From Oceanobacillus timonensis (GTDB lineage: Bacteria; Bacillota; Bacilli; Bacillales; Amphibacillaceae), in the NCBI RefSeq assembly GCF_900166635.1, contig NZ_LT800497.1:782303-846302 (forward strand): a stretch of DNA of 64,000 bases, written 5' to 3'. Both the position numbers and the translations under genes were made by a program. The notes below the pieces were generated by a model that saw only the letters and a list, made by a program, of their open reading frames with translations, was not told the DNA's origin and did not search any database. Shown one piece after another: positions 17,841 to 27,505 of this stretch (position 1 is the first letter of the stretch; every line of letters begins with the position of its first letter).

Positions 17841-19217
17841 ATGCAGATTCATATTGTACCTGTAAAAAAAGAAGAAACATTTATAAAAGAATTGAAATTT
17901 GGTCAGATAGGATTATTGCAAAAAGAAAATCAAATGTATTGCTATTTAGGGCTGGGAATATCATTGCTTAGTTTTGAAGATATTCGCTTACTTGGTGGTT
18001 TTGCGTGGAAAGAGCTGGCAAAATTGTCAAGTGACCAAATACAGATTGACTTTTCTTCAATAGTTTTGCAGTCTGGTAAATTAAATAAACAAGAAGTTAT
18101 CCAGTGCTTTATGGAAGGATGGCATTTGGCAGCATACCAATTTATAACTTATCAAAAGGAAAGTCATCCACTACCTGTGTTGCAGCTAGTTTCTGAAGAA
18201 GAAAATTTTGAGAATTTGAATCAAATAGCACAAGATAAGGCAAATGCGGTTCATTTTACACGTGACCTTTGTAATGAGCCTGCAAACAAATTAACGCCGA
18301 CGGTTTATGCAGAAAAATTAAGACAAGAATTTGCTGAAACAGATGTCAAAGTAGAAATTATAGAAGATGAAACCTTGTTAGAGATAGACTTTCCAGGTAT
18401 TCATGCTGTTGCAAAAGGAAGCAGCAATCCACCAAAGTTAGTAGTTTTAACTTTGAATCGTGCAGAACAAAAAGAAAAAATAGCACTGGTTGGAAAAGGA
18501 GTAACATTTGATTCAGGCGGTATCAATGCCAAGTCAGGTAGCGATATTGGTGAGATGAAAATGGATATGGCTGGTTCTGCGGCTGTGGCTGGGGCAATGA
18601 AATTACTGGAAAAATCTAAAACTCAAGTTAATATTGTAGCAGTTATACCAATGGTGCAAAATCTGGCGGATGGTAACGCAATGCTTCCCTCTGATGTGAT
18701 ACGTTACCGGAATGGTATTCATGTAGAAATCGGTAATACAGATGCTGAGGGAAGGTTAATTTTGGCAGATGGCATGCTGTATGCCCAGGAAGTGCTTGGT
18801 GCGAAAAAAGTGATTGATATTGCTACGTTAACTGGCAGTATCGGTGGGGCACTTGGTTTAAAAGCAGCTGGTATTTTTAGTAATGATGAATCAGCTTTAT
18901 GGGACTACAAACAATTGGGCGAGGATTGTGGAGATTACGTATGGCCATTGCCTGTATACGAAGATTACATGTTACATTTGCAAACCGATGTCGCAGATGT
19001 GAATAATATGAGTAACACGCCGTACGGCGGCTCTATTATGGCGGCATTATTTTTGAAACAATTTATGGATGATACGAATAAATGGGTACATATTGATATG
19101 GCAAACAGAATGACACCGCATAAAATACAAAGTTATTACACTGCTGGTGCATCTGGATACGGGGTACGGTTATTATATGAAATGGTATTATTTGAAGCGA
19201 AAAAAGGTGGAATATAA
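17841..19217 (+). CDS. pepA: Leucyl aminopeptidase, M17 family
   Basis: A 458-residue cytosolic dinuclear-metal aminopeptidase that removes N-terminal residues from peptides. The catalytic domain has Lys219 in GKGVTFDSGG and the family signature NTDAEGRL (Asn299 to Leu306) with Arg305. DMAGSAAVAG and GSIGGALG complete the active site. The N-terminal macro-like domain is shorter and more divergent than in E. coli PepA. CGAGGAG lies 7 nt upstream. It follows the M81 gene in the peptide operon and is spaced 1 bp from cutC. Confidence 0.9.
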   Translation: MQIHIVPVKKEETFIKELKFGQIGLLQKENQMYCYLGLGISLLSFEDIRLLGGFAWKELAKLSSDQIQIDFSSIVLQSGKLNKQEVIQCFMEGWHLAAYQFITYQKESHPLPVLQLVSEEENFENLNQIAQDKANAVHFTRDLCNEPANKLTPTVYAEKLRQEFAETDVKVEIIEDETLLEIDFPGIHAVAKGSSNPPKLVVLTLNRAEQKEKIALVGKGVTFDSGGINAKSGSDIGEMKMDMAGSAAVAGAMKLLEKSKTQVNIVAVIPMVQNLADGNAMLPSDVIRYRNGIHVEIGNTDAEGRLILADGMLYAQEVLGAKKVIDIATLTGSIGGALGLKAAGIFSNDESALWDYKQLGEDCGDYVWPLPVYEDYMLHLQTDVADVNNMSNTPYGGSIMAALFLKQFMDDTNKWVHIDMANRMTPHKIQSYYTAGASGYGVRLLYEMVLFEAKKGGI

Positions 19218-19218
19218 A

Positions 19219-19902
19219 TTGTTAATTGAAGTAATCGGGACAAGTGTAAATGATGTGATAGATGCTGAAAATACTGGTGCTGACAGAGTTGAATTATGTG
19301 CTGAGATGGCGGAAGGCGGCTTGACCCCCAGTATTGGCGTTGTTGAAGCTGCTGTAGATGCGGTGGATATACCTATCAATGTCATGGTACGACCGCATGG
19401 AAAATCATTCGTATACAGTGATGTGGATATTGATGTGATGTTAAGAGATATTCGTGCTATTAAGCAGGCTGGTGCAAATGGGATTGTTATAGGTACGTTA
19501 ACAGAGAATGGTGTCATTAATGAGGGCCAATTACACTGTTTACTGAATGCTGAAGATAGAATGGAAGTTACTTTCCACCGGGCATTTGATGAAGTAAATG
19601 ATCAATTTGTTGCGCTAGAAGTGCTTTTAAAATATAAAAAAATAAAAACGATACTTACTTCTGGTGGGAAAGATAAGGCAACAGATGCTATTGAACGTCT
19701 TGCTGATTTGGTATCATATACTAAGAATAGTAGTCTAGCCATTATGCCTGGAAGCGGCTTGTGTCCGGATAAAATAGATATTTTTCATAAAACTGTTCAG
19801 TCGGATGCCCTCCATTTCGGTGCAGGTGTTCGAGTTGATGGTAGTTTTGACCAATTATTTTCTGAAGAAAAAATTGCTCAGATTAGGGAATTGGCAGGGT
19901 AA
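19219..19902 (+). CDS. cutC: CutC-family protein
   Basis: A 227-residue TIM-barrel protein of the CutC family, historically linked to copper homeostasis though its true role is unsettled. It begins LLIEVIGTSVND and shows GADRVELCAEMAEGGLTPS, VMVRPHG, GANGIVIGTLTENG, FHRAFDE and ILTSGGKDKA. The TTG at 19219, 1 bp after the aminopeptidase stop and behind AAAGGTGG, reproduces the family N-terminus; a longer frame from 19147 would overlap the upstream gene. It is the last gene of the peptide operon, an unusual place for a copper protein. Confidence 0.88.
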   Translation: MLIEVIGTSVNDVIDAENTGADRVELCAEMAEGGLTPSIGVVEAAVDAVDIPINVMVRPHGKSFVYSDVDIDVMLRDIRAIKQAGANGIVIGTLTENGVINEGQLHCLLNAEDRMEVTFHRAFDEVNDQFVALEVLLKYKKIKTILTSGGKDKATDAIERLADLVSYTKNSSLAIMPGSGLCPDKIDIFHKTVQSDALHFGAGVRVDGSFDQLFSEEKIAQIRELAG

Positions 19903-19993
19903 CTGTGTTTAATTGATTATGATTTGTGTCACGAAATTGGACACTAGAAAAGAAGTTTTCAAGGTTTGTCAAATAAAGTGTGTAAGTTTCTAA

Positions 19994-20299
19994 TTATTCA
20001 AGGTACTTTAACACCCTATCTTTTAACCCATCATGAAGAAGAAGCTGGTTTATAACCATTATCCAGTTTGGGATATAATCGACTTGCTACTTGGATTCCA
20101 GTTCTCTAATTCGTAAAAAAATACTTTCTACTGGGCATTCTCATTAGAGAATGCTCTTTTTGTTGCTTTTCGAAAATTGTAATGAATGCTTTCTACTTCA
20201 TTCGTGGTGTACATTACTTTCCGAATAGTACTTCCATAATCATAAAACCGTTTCACATGATTAAAATTTCTTGTCCATACGTCAATCGTTCTTTGAATA
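19994..20299 (-). pseudogene. IS256-family transposase remnant
   Basis: On the minus strand the reading IRKVMYTTNEVESIHYNFRK, followed by a KATKRAFSNENA stretch, matches the C-terminal third of IS256-family (mutator-type) transposases. After a stop following NENAQ and a frameshift, PNWIMVINQLLLHDG leads to the natural stop near 19994. The N-terminal two thirds are gone. At 19963-19985, GGTTTGTCAAATAAAGTGTG looks like the surviving terminal inverted repeat. The element is dead. Confidence 0.75.
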
Positions 20300-20455
20300 A
20301 CATGTTGTTTCTATTAATCGGAAAATTAACAATAATATTCCTGCTATATCTTATGATAATTATAATGGTGGGGAGTAGGGTGGAAAAAACTATATGTTAA
20401 TCATATAAAATGAAATATTGTCTGTTTGTAGATATTAAAACCTGCTCATTTAAAT

Positions 20456-20502
20456 AGAAACTCCCTTGAGATTTCTCCATATGAAATCTCAAGGGAGTTT
20501 CT
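20456..20502. terminator. Perfect 20-bp hairpin
   Basis: AGAAACTCCCTTGAGATTTC and its exact complement flank a 7-nt loop. Only three Ts occur in each exit, so it is an imperfect terminator. It could end transcription arriving from the peptide operon or the IS remnant before the polyol operon. Confidence 0.5.
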
Positions 20503-20582
20503 GTGTTGAGCGAAATATCTGAAAATATTGATTTAGTCATTCATTAAATCAACAATTTCTCTAATATTATTTTTCATAAGTA

Positions 20583-20643
20583 AATTATAAAAGTAAAAAT
20601 TGGATATTTTTATAATTAACGTATGTCAATCATTTTTATGACA
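20583..20643 (+). promoter_or_regulatory. Two inverted repeats upstream of the polyol operon
   Basis: AATTATAAAA (20583-20592) and TTTTATAATT (20608-20617) form a 10-bp inverted repeat. TGTCA (20624-20628) and TGACA (20639-20643) form a shorter one. Both lie 100-165 bp before the EIICB gene and are candidate MtlR operators by position. Confidence 0.3.
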
Positions 20644-20746
20644 AGATTGCCTTTTATATAGATTGAATGGGCAATTAGGCTGTAATAGCATAAAGATAGA
20701 ACTTGTTTTATAGAACAGTTCAATTTCATATGAAAGGGGTTTAAAA

Positions 20747-22231
20747 ATGGATGCCACGCTTCAAGATAAAGAACAAAAGGGATCGCTAAAGGCTAAAATC
20801 CAAAAGATGGGTAATTTTCTAAGTTCAATGGTTATTCCAAACATTGGTGCCTTTATTGCTTGGGGACTGTTGACAGCATTATTCATACCTGATGGCTGGA
20901 TTCCGAATGAACATCTTGCCGAACTGGTAGATCCCACGATGACTTATATGCTTCCATTGTTACTTGGGTATACAGGTGGATTTAACGTATATGGAAAACG
21001 TGGGGGTGTAGCCGGTGCGCTAGGAACAATTGGCGTTATTATTGGAGCAGATATTACCATGTTAATCGGCGGTATGGTCATGGGGCCTTTATCAGCTTTA
21101 ATCTTTAAAAAATTAGATCCTATACTAAAAAGAAAGATAAAACCTGGGTTAGAAATGTTAATGGATACTTTCTCTCTAGGTATTATTGGCGCATTGTTAA
21201 TGGTAGTCGGTTTCATTATTGTCAATCCGATATTTACGTTCATACTTACTATTCTATCTAATGGGGTTGAATGGGTAATGGAAGAGCAATTACTTCCATT
21301 AGCAAGTATTTTCGTTGCACCTGCTCAAGTATTATTTCTTAACAATGCGGTTAACCACGGCATTATGATTCCACTAGGTATTGAGCAAGTGCAGGATGTA
21401 GGTAAATCAGTATTATTTTTAGTAGAAGGAAACGGCGGTAACTGGTTTGGTGTCGTACTTGCTTTCAGTATCTTTGCTAAAGGGAGCGTAACGAAACGAT
21501 CAGCAGCAGCAGCTAGTCCAATTCAACTGTTTGGCGGTATAGGTGAAGTAGCTTTTCCATTTGCATTAATGAAACCAAGCGTTATATTAGGTCCGATTAT
21601 TGGAAATGGGCTCGCTCTTCTTGTACTAGGATTGTTTAATGGTGGGACAACAGGGCCGGTTTCGCCAGGTAGTATCATTTCATTAATCTTAATGTCACCC
21701 CAGAGTGCTATGATTACCAATATACTAGCGTATACTGTTTCAGCGGCTGCTTCATTTGTTGTTGTTGCCTTTATATTAAAAAGAGATAAAGCAAAAAGTA
21801 ACGGGCAAACTGAAGGTGGAGAATCTATAGATTTAGAAGAAAATAATGAAAGTAAATCAAATGAAGAAACAGAAGATACTGTTGATAGTGATAATTATGA
21901 GAGAGAAAAAGAAAATTTGAAAGAGAACCTTGAAGGGAAAACGATTAATAAAATTGTAATCGCTTGCGATGCTGGAATGGGATCAAGTGTCATGGGAGCC
22001 TCTATTTTGCGGAAAAAGGTGGAAAAGGCCAAGCTAGATGTTGATGTTGACAGTGTTACCGTCAATTCGATTCCAAATGATGTCGATTTAATCATAACTA
22101 ATAAAATATTAGAAGATCGAGCTAAACAGATGTCGCCTAATAAAGATATTCCAGTTGTTCCCATTAAAGACTTTTTAAACAATGATGAGTATGACAATAT
22201 CATACAGGATATCGAAGCATCTAGAGAATAA
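20747..22231 (+). CDS. mtlA: PTS mannitol-type transporter, EIICB
   Basis: A 494-residue phosphotransferase permease. The EIIC membrane domain (about residues 20-345) belongs to the mannitol class: NIGAFIAWGLLTALF, GYTGGFNVYGKRGG and NNAVNHGIM. A charged linker (about 350-395) leads to the EIIB domain with phosphocysteine Cys407 in ACDAGMGSS. The substrate motif reads GGIGE, where the mannitol EIIC I know has GGIHE, so the substrate may be another hexitol or pentitol. There is no fused EIIA; that is the next gene. The operon continues with a divergent polyol-phosphate dehydrogenase, a hexulose-phosphate enzyme pair and MtlR. Confidence 0.88.
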   Translation: MDATLQDKEQKGSLKAKIQKMGNFLSSMVIPNIGAFIAWGLLTALFIPDGWIPNEHLAELVDPTMTYMLPLLLGYTGGFNVYGKRGGVAGALGTIGVIIGADITMLIGGMVMGPLSALIFKKLDPILKRKIKPGLEMLMDTFSLGIIGALLMVVGFIIVNPIFTFILTILSNGVEWVMEEQLLPLASIFVAPAQVLFLNNAVNHGIMIPLGIEQVQDVGKSVLFLVEGNGGNWFGVVLAFSIFAKGSVTKRSAAAASPIQLFGGIGEVAFPFALMKPSVILGPIIGNGLALLVLGLFNGGTTGPVSPGSIISLILMSPQSAMITNILAYTVSAAASFVVVAFILKRDKAKSNGQTEGGESIDLEENNESKSNEETEDTVDSDNYEREKENLKENLEGKTINKIVIACDAGMGSSVMGASILRKKVEKAKLDVDVDSVTVNSIPNDVDLIITNKILEDRAKQMSPNKDIPVVPIKDFLNNDEYDNIIQDIEASRE

Positions 22232-22328
22232 AGTTTTATAGAATAACATTATTAGTGTTTACTAATAAAATTATAGTAATCAAACAGTTAGTGAGGAAAA
22301 AGTGTATTTAAAGGAGCTATTCAGTATT

Positions 22329-22763
22329 ATGAAAAAGATATTTAACGAGAAAAATATTATTTTAAATGCATCGTTTACAGATAAAAAAGAAGCCATTAAA
22401 GCAGCGGGGCAGATTCTAGTTGATCACGGTTATGTGAACACAGCGTATATTGATGACATGCTAAAACGAGAAGAGGTAACATCCACTTATATTGGAAATC
22501 ATGTCTCCATACCGCATGGTGTTGAAGACTCGCAGAATAAAATTATTCAATCAGGAATTTCATTTATTCAAGTACCGAAAGGTGTCAGTTTTGGAGAAGG
22601 GAAAAAAGCTTACGTCATTATAGGTATTGCAGGAAAAGGTGATGAGCATTTGGATATTTTGAGTAATATTGCTTTAGTGTGTGCAGAAGGAGAAAATATC
22701 GAAAAAATGAGACGAGCGTCCTCTAAGGAAGATATTATGAATTTATTGGAGGCAATAGAATGA
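22329..22763 (+). CDS. mtlF: PTS mannitol-type EIIA
   Basis: A 144-residue phosphocarrier passing phosphate from HPr to the EIIB domain. The fold is mannitol/fructose type: KNIILNASFTDKKEAI at the start, phosphohistidine His63 in SIPHG, then GEGKKAYVIIGIAGKGDEHL. The ATG at 22329 gives the family N-terminus but lies 12 nt after AAAGGAG, which is long; a GTG at 22302 would add nine residues. Its stop overlaps the next start by 4 bp (ATGA), indicating coupled translation. Confidence 0.88.
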   Translation: MKKIFNEKNIILNASFTDKKEAIKAAGQILVDHGYVNTAYIDDMLKREEVTSTYIGNHVSIPHGVEDSQNKIIQSGISFIQVPKGVSFGEGKKAYVIIGIAGKGDEHLDILSNIALVCAEGENIEKMRRASSKEDIMNLLEAIE

Positions 22764-23920
22764 ATAATGCAGTTCATTTTGGTGCGGGTGTAATTGGTAG
22801 AGGTTTTATCGGCGACTTACTTCATGCTACAGGGTATCAAGTCACGTTTGTTGAGGTATCCAAGCAATTAGTTAAACAAATTAACGAAACAAATAGTTAT
22901 GACTTATATCTGATTGATAATAACTATGAAAAGAAAGTGATTGATTATGTCCAGGCGATTTCTCCTGTGGAGGATGAGCAATGCGTTATCGATATGATTG
23001 TCAATGGTACAATCGTGACAACTTCCGTTTGGGCTGATAACTTGCCCAAAATTGCCCATATATTGGCAAAAGGACTAAAACAAAGAATGGCAAAGACTGA
23101 TCAGAAAATTAACGTGATTGCATGTGAAAATGCGCTATTTGCTACAGATATGTTGAAACGGGAAATTTTAAATTGCGGTGTTGATATCACAGAGCAAGAG
23201 CTAAATCGAATTGCTAGTTTTCCTAATGCAGCGGTTGACCGGATGGTGTTTGGAAAATTGGTAGATGGCAAAAGAGCTGTTGATATTGGGAAAAACTATG
23301 AGTTAGTCATTGAAAGAGACAAATTGGCAAACCCGAATTCTGAACCGATTAAAGGGGCGATATATACAGATAATTTGCATAAATTTCTAGAGCGGAAGTT
23401 ATATATAACGAATTGTAGTCATGCGTATGCTGCATATATGGGCTATCTTAAAGGTTATGATAATGTTCAGGATGCTTTGGCAGATAAGACTATTTATCAG
23501 CAGGTGTTAGCGGCAGTTCATGAATCGGCTGACATGCTTTTGGCTAAATATAATTTCGGCAAGAAAGATTTAGAAGATTATATTCAGTTTGTGTTAGGTC
23601 GATTTATGACTGAAGGTATTCAAGATCCAATTACACGCGTTGCCCGTTCCCCCATTCGTAAATTGGACTCGACTGATCGTTTAGTAGCGCCAGCTTTGCA
23701 ATGCGAAAAGTTTGGGATGGAAAATACCTATTTGTGTAGAGGCATTGCGGCTGCATTACTGTTTAAAAATCCAGAAGACAGCCAGGCTGTCGAAATGAAT
23801 GATTATATTAATGATAACGGTATTGAACAAGCTGTTCTTCATTATACAAAGATTGATAAGAATTCAAAAACGTATACCAACGTTTTATCACATTTTCATA
23901 ATCTTATACAAAATAAATAA
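22760..23920 (+). CDS. Mannitol-1-phosphate 5-dehydrogenase-like polyol-phosphate dehydrogenase
   Basis: A 386-residue NAD-dependent long-chain polyol dehydrogenase. FGAGVIGRGFIGDLL is the Rossmann start and ERKLYITNCSHAYAAYMGYLKGY matches the catalytic Lys/His region. Several MtlD signatures are changed: TTSVWADNLPKIA replaces the usual TTAVGPNVL, ACENALFATDML replaces the ENM segment, and NCSHA replaces NTGHA. It therefore probably oxidises a polyol phosphate other than mannitol-1-phosphate, or at another carbon. A GGAGG site lies 7 nt upstream inside the EIIA gene. The following hexulose-phosphate enzymes suggest that its product is a ketose phosphate they can use. Confidence 0.8.
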   Translation: MNNAVHFGAGVIGRGFIGDLLHATGYQVTFVEVSKQLVKQINETNSYDLYLIDNNYEKKVIDYVQAISPVEDEQCVIDMIVNGTIVTTSVWADNLPKIAHILAKGLKQRMAKTDQKINVIACENALFATDMLKREILNCGVDITEQELNRIASFPNAAVDRMVFGKLVDGKRAVDIGKNYELVIERDKLANPNSEPIKGAIYTDNLHKFLERKLYITNCSHAYAAYMGYLKGYDNVQDALADKTIYQQVLAAVHESADMLLAKYNFGKKDLEDYIQFVLGRFMTEGIQDPITRVARSPIRKLDSTDRLVAPALQCEKFGMENTYLCRGIAAALLFKNPEDSQAVEMNDYINDNGIEQAVLHYTKIDKNSKTYTNVLSHFHNLIQNK

Positions 23921-23938
23921 CAAGGAGAGAAAACAGAA

Positions 23939-24577
23939 ATGAAATTACAATTAGCTTTAGATGATATGACATTAGTTGACTCACTTTTAATGGCAGAAAA
24001 AGTTAGGGAAAACGTTGATATTATTGAAATTGGTACACCTTTAATCATGCGGGAAGGGATGAGAGGTGTTCGAGAGTTCAAGCGATATTTTCCCGAAAAA
24101 GAAATATTAGCAGATTTAAAAATTATGGACGGCGGTTATCTTGAAGCTGATATGGCCTATGATGCTGGCGCTGATTATGTAACGGTATTAGGCGTAACAG
24201 ACATATTAACAGCAAAAGGGGTGATGAAAGCAGCTGACAAACATAGCAAGCAGATGGTTGTCGACATGATTTGTGTTGAAGATTTGCCGAAAATAGTGCA
24301 TGAAATGGAAAGCATTAATGCTCAGTATATTGCGGTGCATACTGGTGCTGACCAACAATCCATAGGAAGGCATCCGATTGACGATTTAAAAATTATAAGT
24401 GAAAACGTAGCAAAAGCAAAGGTTTCTGTAGCAGGTGGAATTAATAGCCACACGGTGAATAGCTATGTTTCTTATCAGCCTGACGTTATTATTGTAGGAA
24501 CTGGCATTACGCATGCTGAAAATCCATCAACGGAAGCTAAAGTAATTAAAGAAGCTATGGGGAAAGGAGAAAAATAA
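23939..24577 (+). CDS. hxlA: 3-hexulose-6-phosphate synthase-family protein
   Basis: A 212-residue orotidine-phosphate-decarboxylase-like TIM barrel. QLALDDMTL, EIGTPLIMREGM, LADLKIMDGG (metal and catalytic Asp/Lys), DAGADYVTVLG and VAGGIN place it with hexulose-phosphate synthase (HPS) and 3-keto-gulonate-6-phosphate decarboxylase. In the HPS role it joins formaldehyde and ribulose-5-phosphate, or runs in reverse. AAGGAGAG lies upstream. The isomerase partner follows 1 bp later, which favours HPS; the polyol PTS context makes the decarboxylase role possible too. Confidence 0.8.
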   Translation: MKLQLALDDMTLVDSLLMAEKVRENVDIIEIGTPLIMREGMRGVREFKRYFPEKEILADLKIMDGGYLEADMAYDAGADYVTVLGVTDILTAKGVMKAADKHSKQMVVDMICVEDLPKIVHEMESINAQYIAVHTGADQQSIGRHPIDDLKIISENVAKAKVSVAGGINSHTVNSYVSYQPDVIIVGTGITHAENPSTEAKVIKEAMGKGEK

Positions 24578-24578
24578 A

Positions 24579-25142
24579 ATGTCTCAACCAGAAAATTTAT
24601 TAGCCATTATTAAAGAACTCAAGGAAGACGCAAAGAGTATTGAACAAAAACAGATTCAGCAATTTAGCCAAGCTATTTTGAATGCTAATCGTATTTTTGT
24701 AGCAGGTGTTGGCCGTTCAGGATTTGTAGCTCGAGCATTTTCCAATAGATTGATGCATTTAGGTTTTATGGTTTATTTTGTGGGCGAACCAACAACACCA
24801 TCAATAGGACGAGGAGATTTATTAATTATTGGATCAGGATCGGGCGAGACAAAAAGCCTGGTATCAATGGCTGAAAAAGCTAATGAAAAAGGTGCTGATA
24901 TTGCTACTGTCACCATTTTTCCTGAGAATTCTGTTGGAAAACAAGCTCAAACGATTATTAAAGTACCTGGCGTAACAGCAAAGTCAAATAATAAATCGGA
25001 TAAGACAACTTCGATTCAACCTTTAGGATCTTCGTTTGAGCAGTTGGTATGGCTTATTTATGATAGTGTCATCATGGATTTGAAAGAACAGACGGAACAA
25101 TCGGATGAACAAATGCTTGCGCGACATGCAAACTTAGAATAA
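24579..25142 (+). CDS. hxlB: 6-phospho-3-hexuloisomerase (SIS domain)
   Basis: A 187-residue sugar-isomerase (SIS) protein. RIFVAGVGRSGFVARAFSNR, FVGEPTTPSIGRGD and IGSGSGETKSLV are typical of HxlB, which interconverts arabino-3-hexulose-6-phosphate and fructose-6-phosphate. AAAGGAG lies 9 nt upstream. It pairs with the preceding synthase. In this operon it could feed a 3-ketohexose phosphate made by the MtlD-like enzyme into glycolysis. Confidence 0.85.
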   Translation: MSQPENLLAIIKELKEDAKSIEQKQIQQFSQAILNANRIFVAGVGRSGFVARAFSNRLMHLGFMVYFVGEPTTPSIGRGDLLIIGSGSGETKSLVSMAEKANEKGADIATVTIFPENSVGKQAQTIIKVPGVTAKSNNKSDKTTSIQPLGSSFEQLVWLIYDSVIMDLKEQTEQSDEQMLARHANLE

Positions 25143-25297
25143 AAAAGTTTATTTGGACGATAATTATACACCTTTTTTCTAAATAATGAAAAAGATAAAA
25201 TACTTTTCGTTAATATAGTATTTAGGGTGTGAATAAGTAATAAAACGAATTTAAATAACCTGAATTCATTTGTATACGAATTTGGGAGGGGTGGTGC

Positions 25298-27406
25298 TTG
25301 TATATTTCAGCAAGAGAAAAGCGAATTTTAGATATGCTCCTAGATGGTCAAAATAATCTGGTTACTGTAAAAAGTATTGCAGAAACATTAGAGGTTAGCT
25401 CCCGGACGATTTATAGAGACCTAGAGGGAATGGAAAGCTTATTGAAACAATTTCATCTTAGTCTTTATACAGAACCCGGGAAGGGCATACAGATACAGGG
25501 CTCTGCAGAGGAAAAAGAGACCTTGAAATCAACGGTTGAGGATATTGATGATTATGAGATAACGACAATTGAAAGGCGAATTCTGATTCTTGGTGAGCTT
25601 TTGGAGGCATCTTTCCCTATTAAATTGATTTCGTTTGCTAATGATTTTGGTGTAACGATGGCCACGATAAGTAAAGATTTAACAGAGATGGAAGATTGGG
25701 TTAGAGCGTTTCATTTGAATCTTGTTCGCAAGCAGAATTATGGCATTCAAATTATGGGCTCAGAACAAGACAAACGCCAGGCTATGAGTGCATTGGTTAA
25801 ACAATACTTTGACGAATCGAAGTTTATTACTATGTTAAGACAAAACTTACAAAAAAGTTCAGATTGGCATGTTGATACTGTTTCTAAACGACTGCTTGAG
25901 ATGATAAGTAAGGATAAAATTAAGCTTATAGAACAAATAGTGGGAGAAGTTATTTGTGATTTACCGTATTCTATTGCAGATAGCTCCTATATCGGTTTGG
26001 TGGTACACCTTGCACTCACCATGGAAAGAATAAAACAGGGGAAAACGATTGATATTGACTCAGATTATCTGAACGAGATGAAAATGACGCCGGAGTATGA
26101 AACTGCACAAAGGATTGCTATGCAATTAAATGCTGATATGCCAGAGGAGGAAGTTGGTTACATTACTATTCATTTACGAGGAGCAAAATTGCGCTATGAC
26201 GATGGGTCCTTTTTTGAAGAACCAAATATTGATTTGGCAGCCAAGGTTACTACTTTGATTAAGCATATCGATTATAAGTTGAATACACGACTTATCGATG
26301 ACCGTTTTCTTTTTCAAGGCTTAATGGCCCATCTTGAACGTTCAATTTACCGAATTCAGCAGCAATTGGGGATTAATAATCCGCTTTTAGACCAAATCCG
26401 TTCGAATTATCGAAGTCTGTTTGAGATGATTAAACAGAGTGCTGATGACATTTTTGTACCTCTTATTATTGAAGAAGCAGAAATTGGATTTTTGACACTT
26501 CATTTTGGTTCGGCTCTCGAACGTCAATATGAAAGTCGATTAAAAGCAGCGATTGTTTGTTCTAGTGGTATTGGTTCCTCTAAAATGTTAGCAAGCCGCA
26601 TCGAATCAGAAATTGCCGAAATTAAATATATTGATAACATTTCATTGTTTGAACTTAGCTATTTGGATATAGATGACTATGATTTAATCCTGTCAACTAT
26701 ACCTTTGCCGTTAGATGAAGAAGATTATATTATAATTAGCCCGCTTTTAACTGAAAAAGAGGTTTTCGATATTCGAAACTTAATTCAGTATAAACGAAAG
26801 GATTTTTGGAAAAGTGGGTCGGTTAAAGCATCAGAAAAGCAACTACTAGATTTTAATAAAAGTATTCATCCAACTATTTCAAAACTTGAACGAATCAAAC
26901 AGATGTCTACTATGATTGTTACCCTTTTGGAAAACCATCATTTTGCGCAGCTTAACAATAGTAAAACAGTTAAAGATGCTTTGTTTCAAGCGATTTCTTT
27001 GTTGAAAACGAAAGGAATTATTTCGGATGTTAGTACGGTTGTAAATAATCTTATGAATCGCCAACAAATATCAGGCCTCGGTATACCTGAAACAAGCTTG
27101 GCCTTATATCATTGCCGCAGTGATGCAGTTTTAACACCTTCATCTAGCATATTTTCATTAGAAAGTCCTTTGACAATCCCTGCAATGGATGGATCAGAGA
27201 TACGTGCGAAAACATTTTTAATACAATTAGCACCGCTGGAACCGGATAATGTGACCTTGGAGTTACTTCAATATATCAGTTCGTTGCTTGTTGAAGAAAA
27301 AGAAAGTATCTTAATATTTGAATCAGAGAATGCATCCTGGATTAGGTCATATTTAGTTGACCAATTGACTAAATATTTTTTTAATAACATGGAAAATGGT
27401 AAGTGA
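25298..27406 (+). CDS. mtlR: MtlR-type PRD-containing transcriptional activator
   Basis: A 702-residue regulator. Two N-terminal winged helices (about residues 8-60 and 95-145) precede two PTS regulation domains (about 190-400, including a long acidic stretch with several candidate histidines). The EIIB-like domain carries Cys421 in VCSSGIGSS and the EIIA-like domain His605 in ALYHCRSD. The architecture and length match Bacillus MtlR, whose activity is tuned by phosphorylation at the equivalent Cys and His. A TTG start follows GGGAGGGG at 6 nt. It probably activates the polyol operon. Confidence 0.9.
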   Translation: MYISAREKRILDMLLDGQNNLVTVKSIAETLEVSSRTIYRDLEGMESLLKQFHLSLYTEPGKGIQIQGSAEEKETLKSTVEDIDDYEITTIERRILILGELLEASFPIKLISFANDFGVTMATISKDLTEMEDWVRAFHLNLVRKQNYGIQIMGSEQDKRQAMSALVKQYFDESKFITMLRQNLQKSSDWHVDTVSKRLLEMISKDKIKLIEQIVGEVICDLPYSIADSSYIGLVVHLALTMERIKQGKTIDIDSDYLNEMKMTPEYETAQRIAMQLNADMPEEEVGYITIHLRGAKLRYDDGSFFEEPNIDLAAKVTTLIKHIDYKLNTRLIDDRFLFQGLMAHLERSIYRIQQQLGINNPLLDQIRSNYRSLFEMIKQSADDIFVPLIIEEAEIGFLTLHFGSALERQYESRLKAAIVCSSGIGSSKMLASRIESEIAEIKYIDNISLFELSYLDIDDYDLILSTIPLPLDEEDYIIISPLLTEKEVFDIRNLIQYKRKDFWKSGSVKASEKQLLDFNKSIHPTISKLERIKQMSTMIVTLLENHHFAQLNNSKTVKDALFQAISLLKTKGIISDVSTVVNNLMNRQQISGLGIPETSLALYHCRSDAVLTPSSSIFSLESPLTIPAMDGSEIRAKTFLIQLAPLEPDNVTLELLQYISSLLVEEKESILIFESENASWIRSYLVDQLTKYFFNNMENGK

Positions 27407-27505
27407 AGAGTAATGTAGCATTTCAATAAACTTTGAAATCCCTACTATGTATGGATATTATTGTATGTTATGGAAGAATCATATGTCTAGCAAAGGAGTG
27501 AACTG

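Larger units (their letters stand above)
19903..20746. other. Intergenic region between cutC and the polyol operon
   Basis: About 840 bp. It holds the IS256-like remnant, a 20-bp perfect hairpin at 20456-20502 and two inverted repeats at 20583-20643. The promoter of the polyol operon must lie in the last 200 bp, but I see no consensus -35/-10 pair. Confidence 0.6.

Noticed and set aside
20182..20400. Plus-strand 72-codon frame in the IS256 region
   Set aside because: The opposite strand reads a clear IS256 transposase remnant through the same bases.
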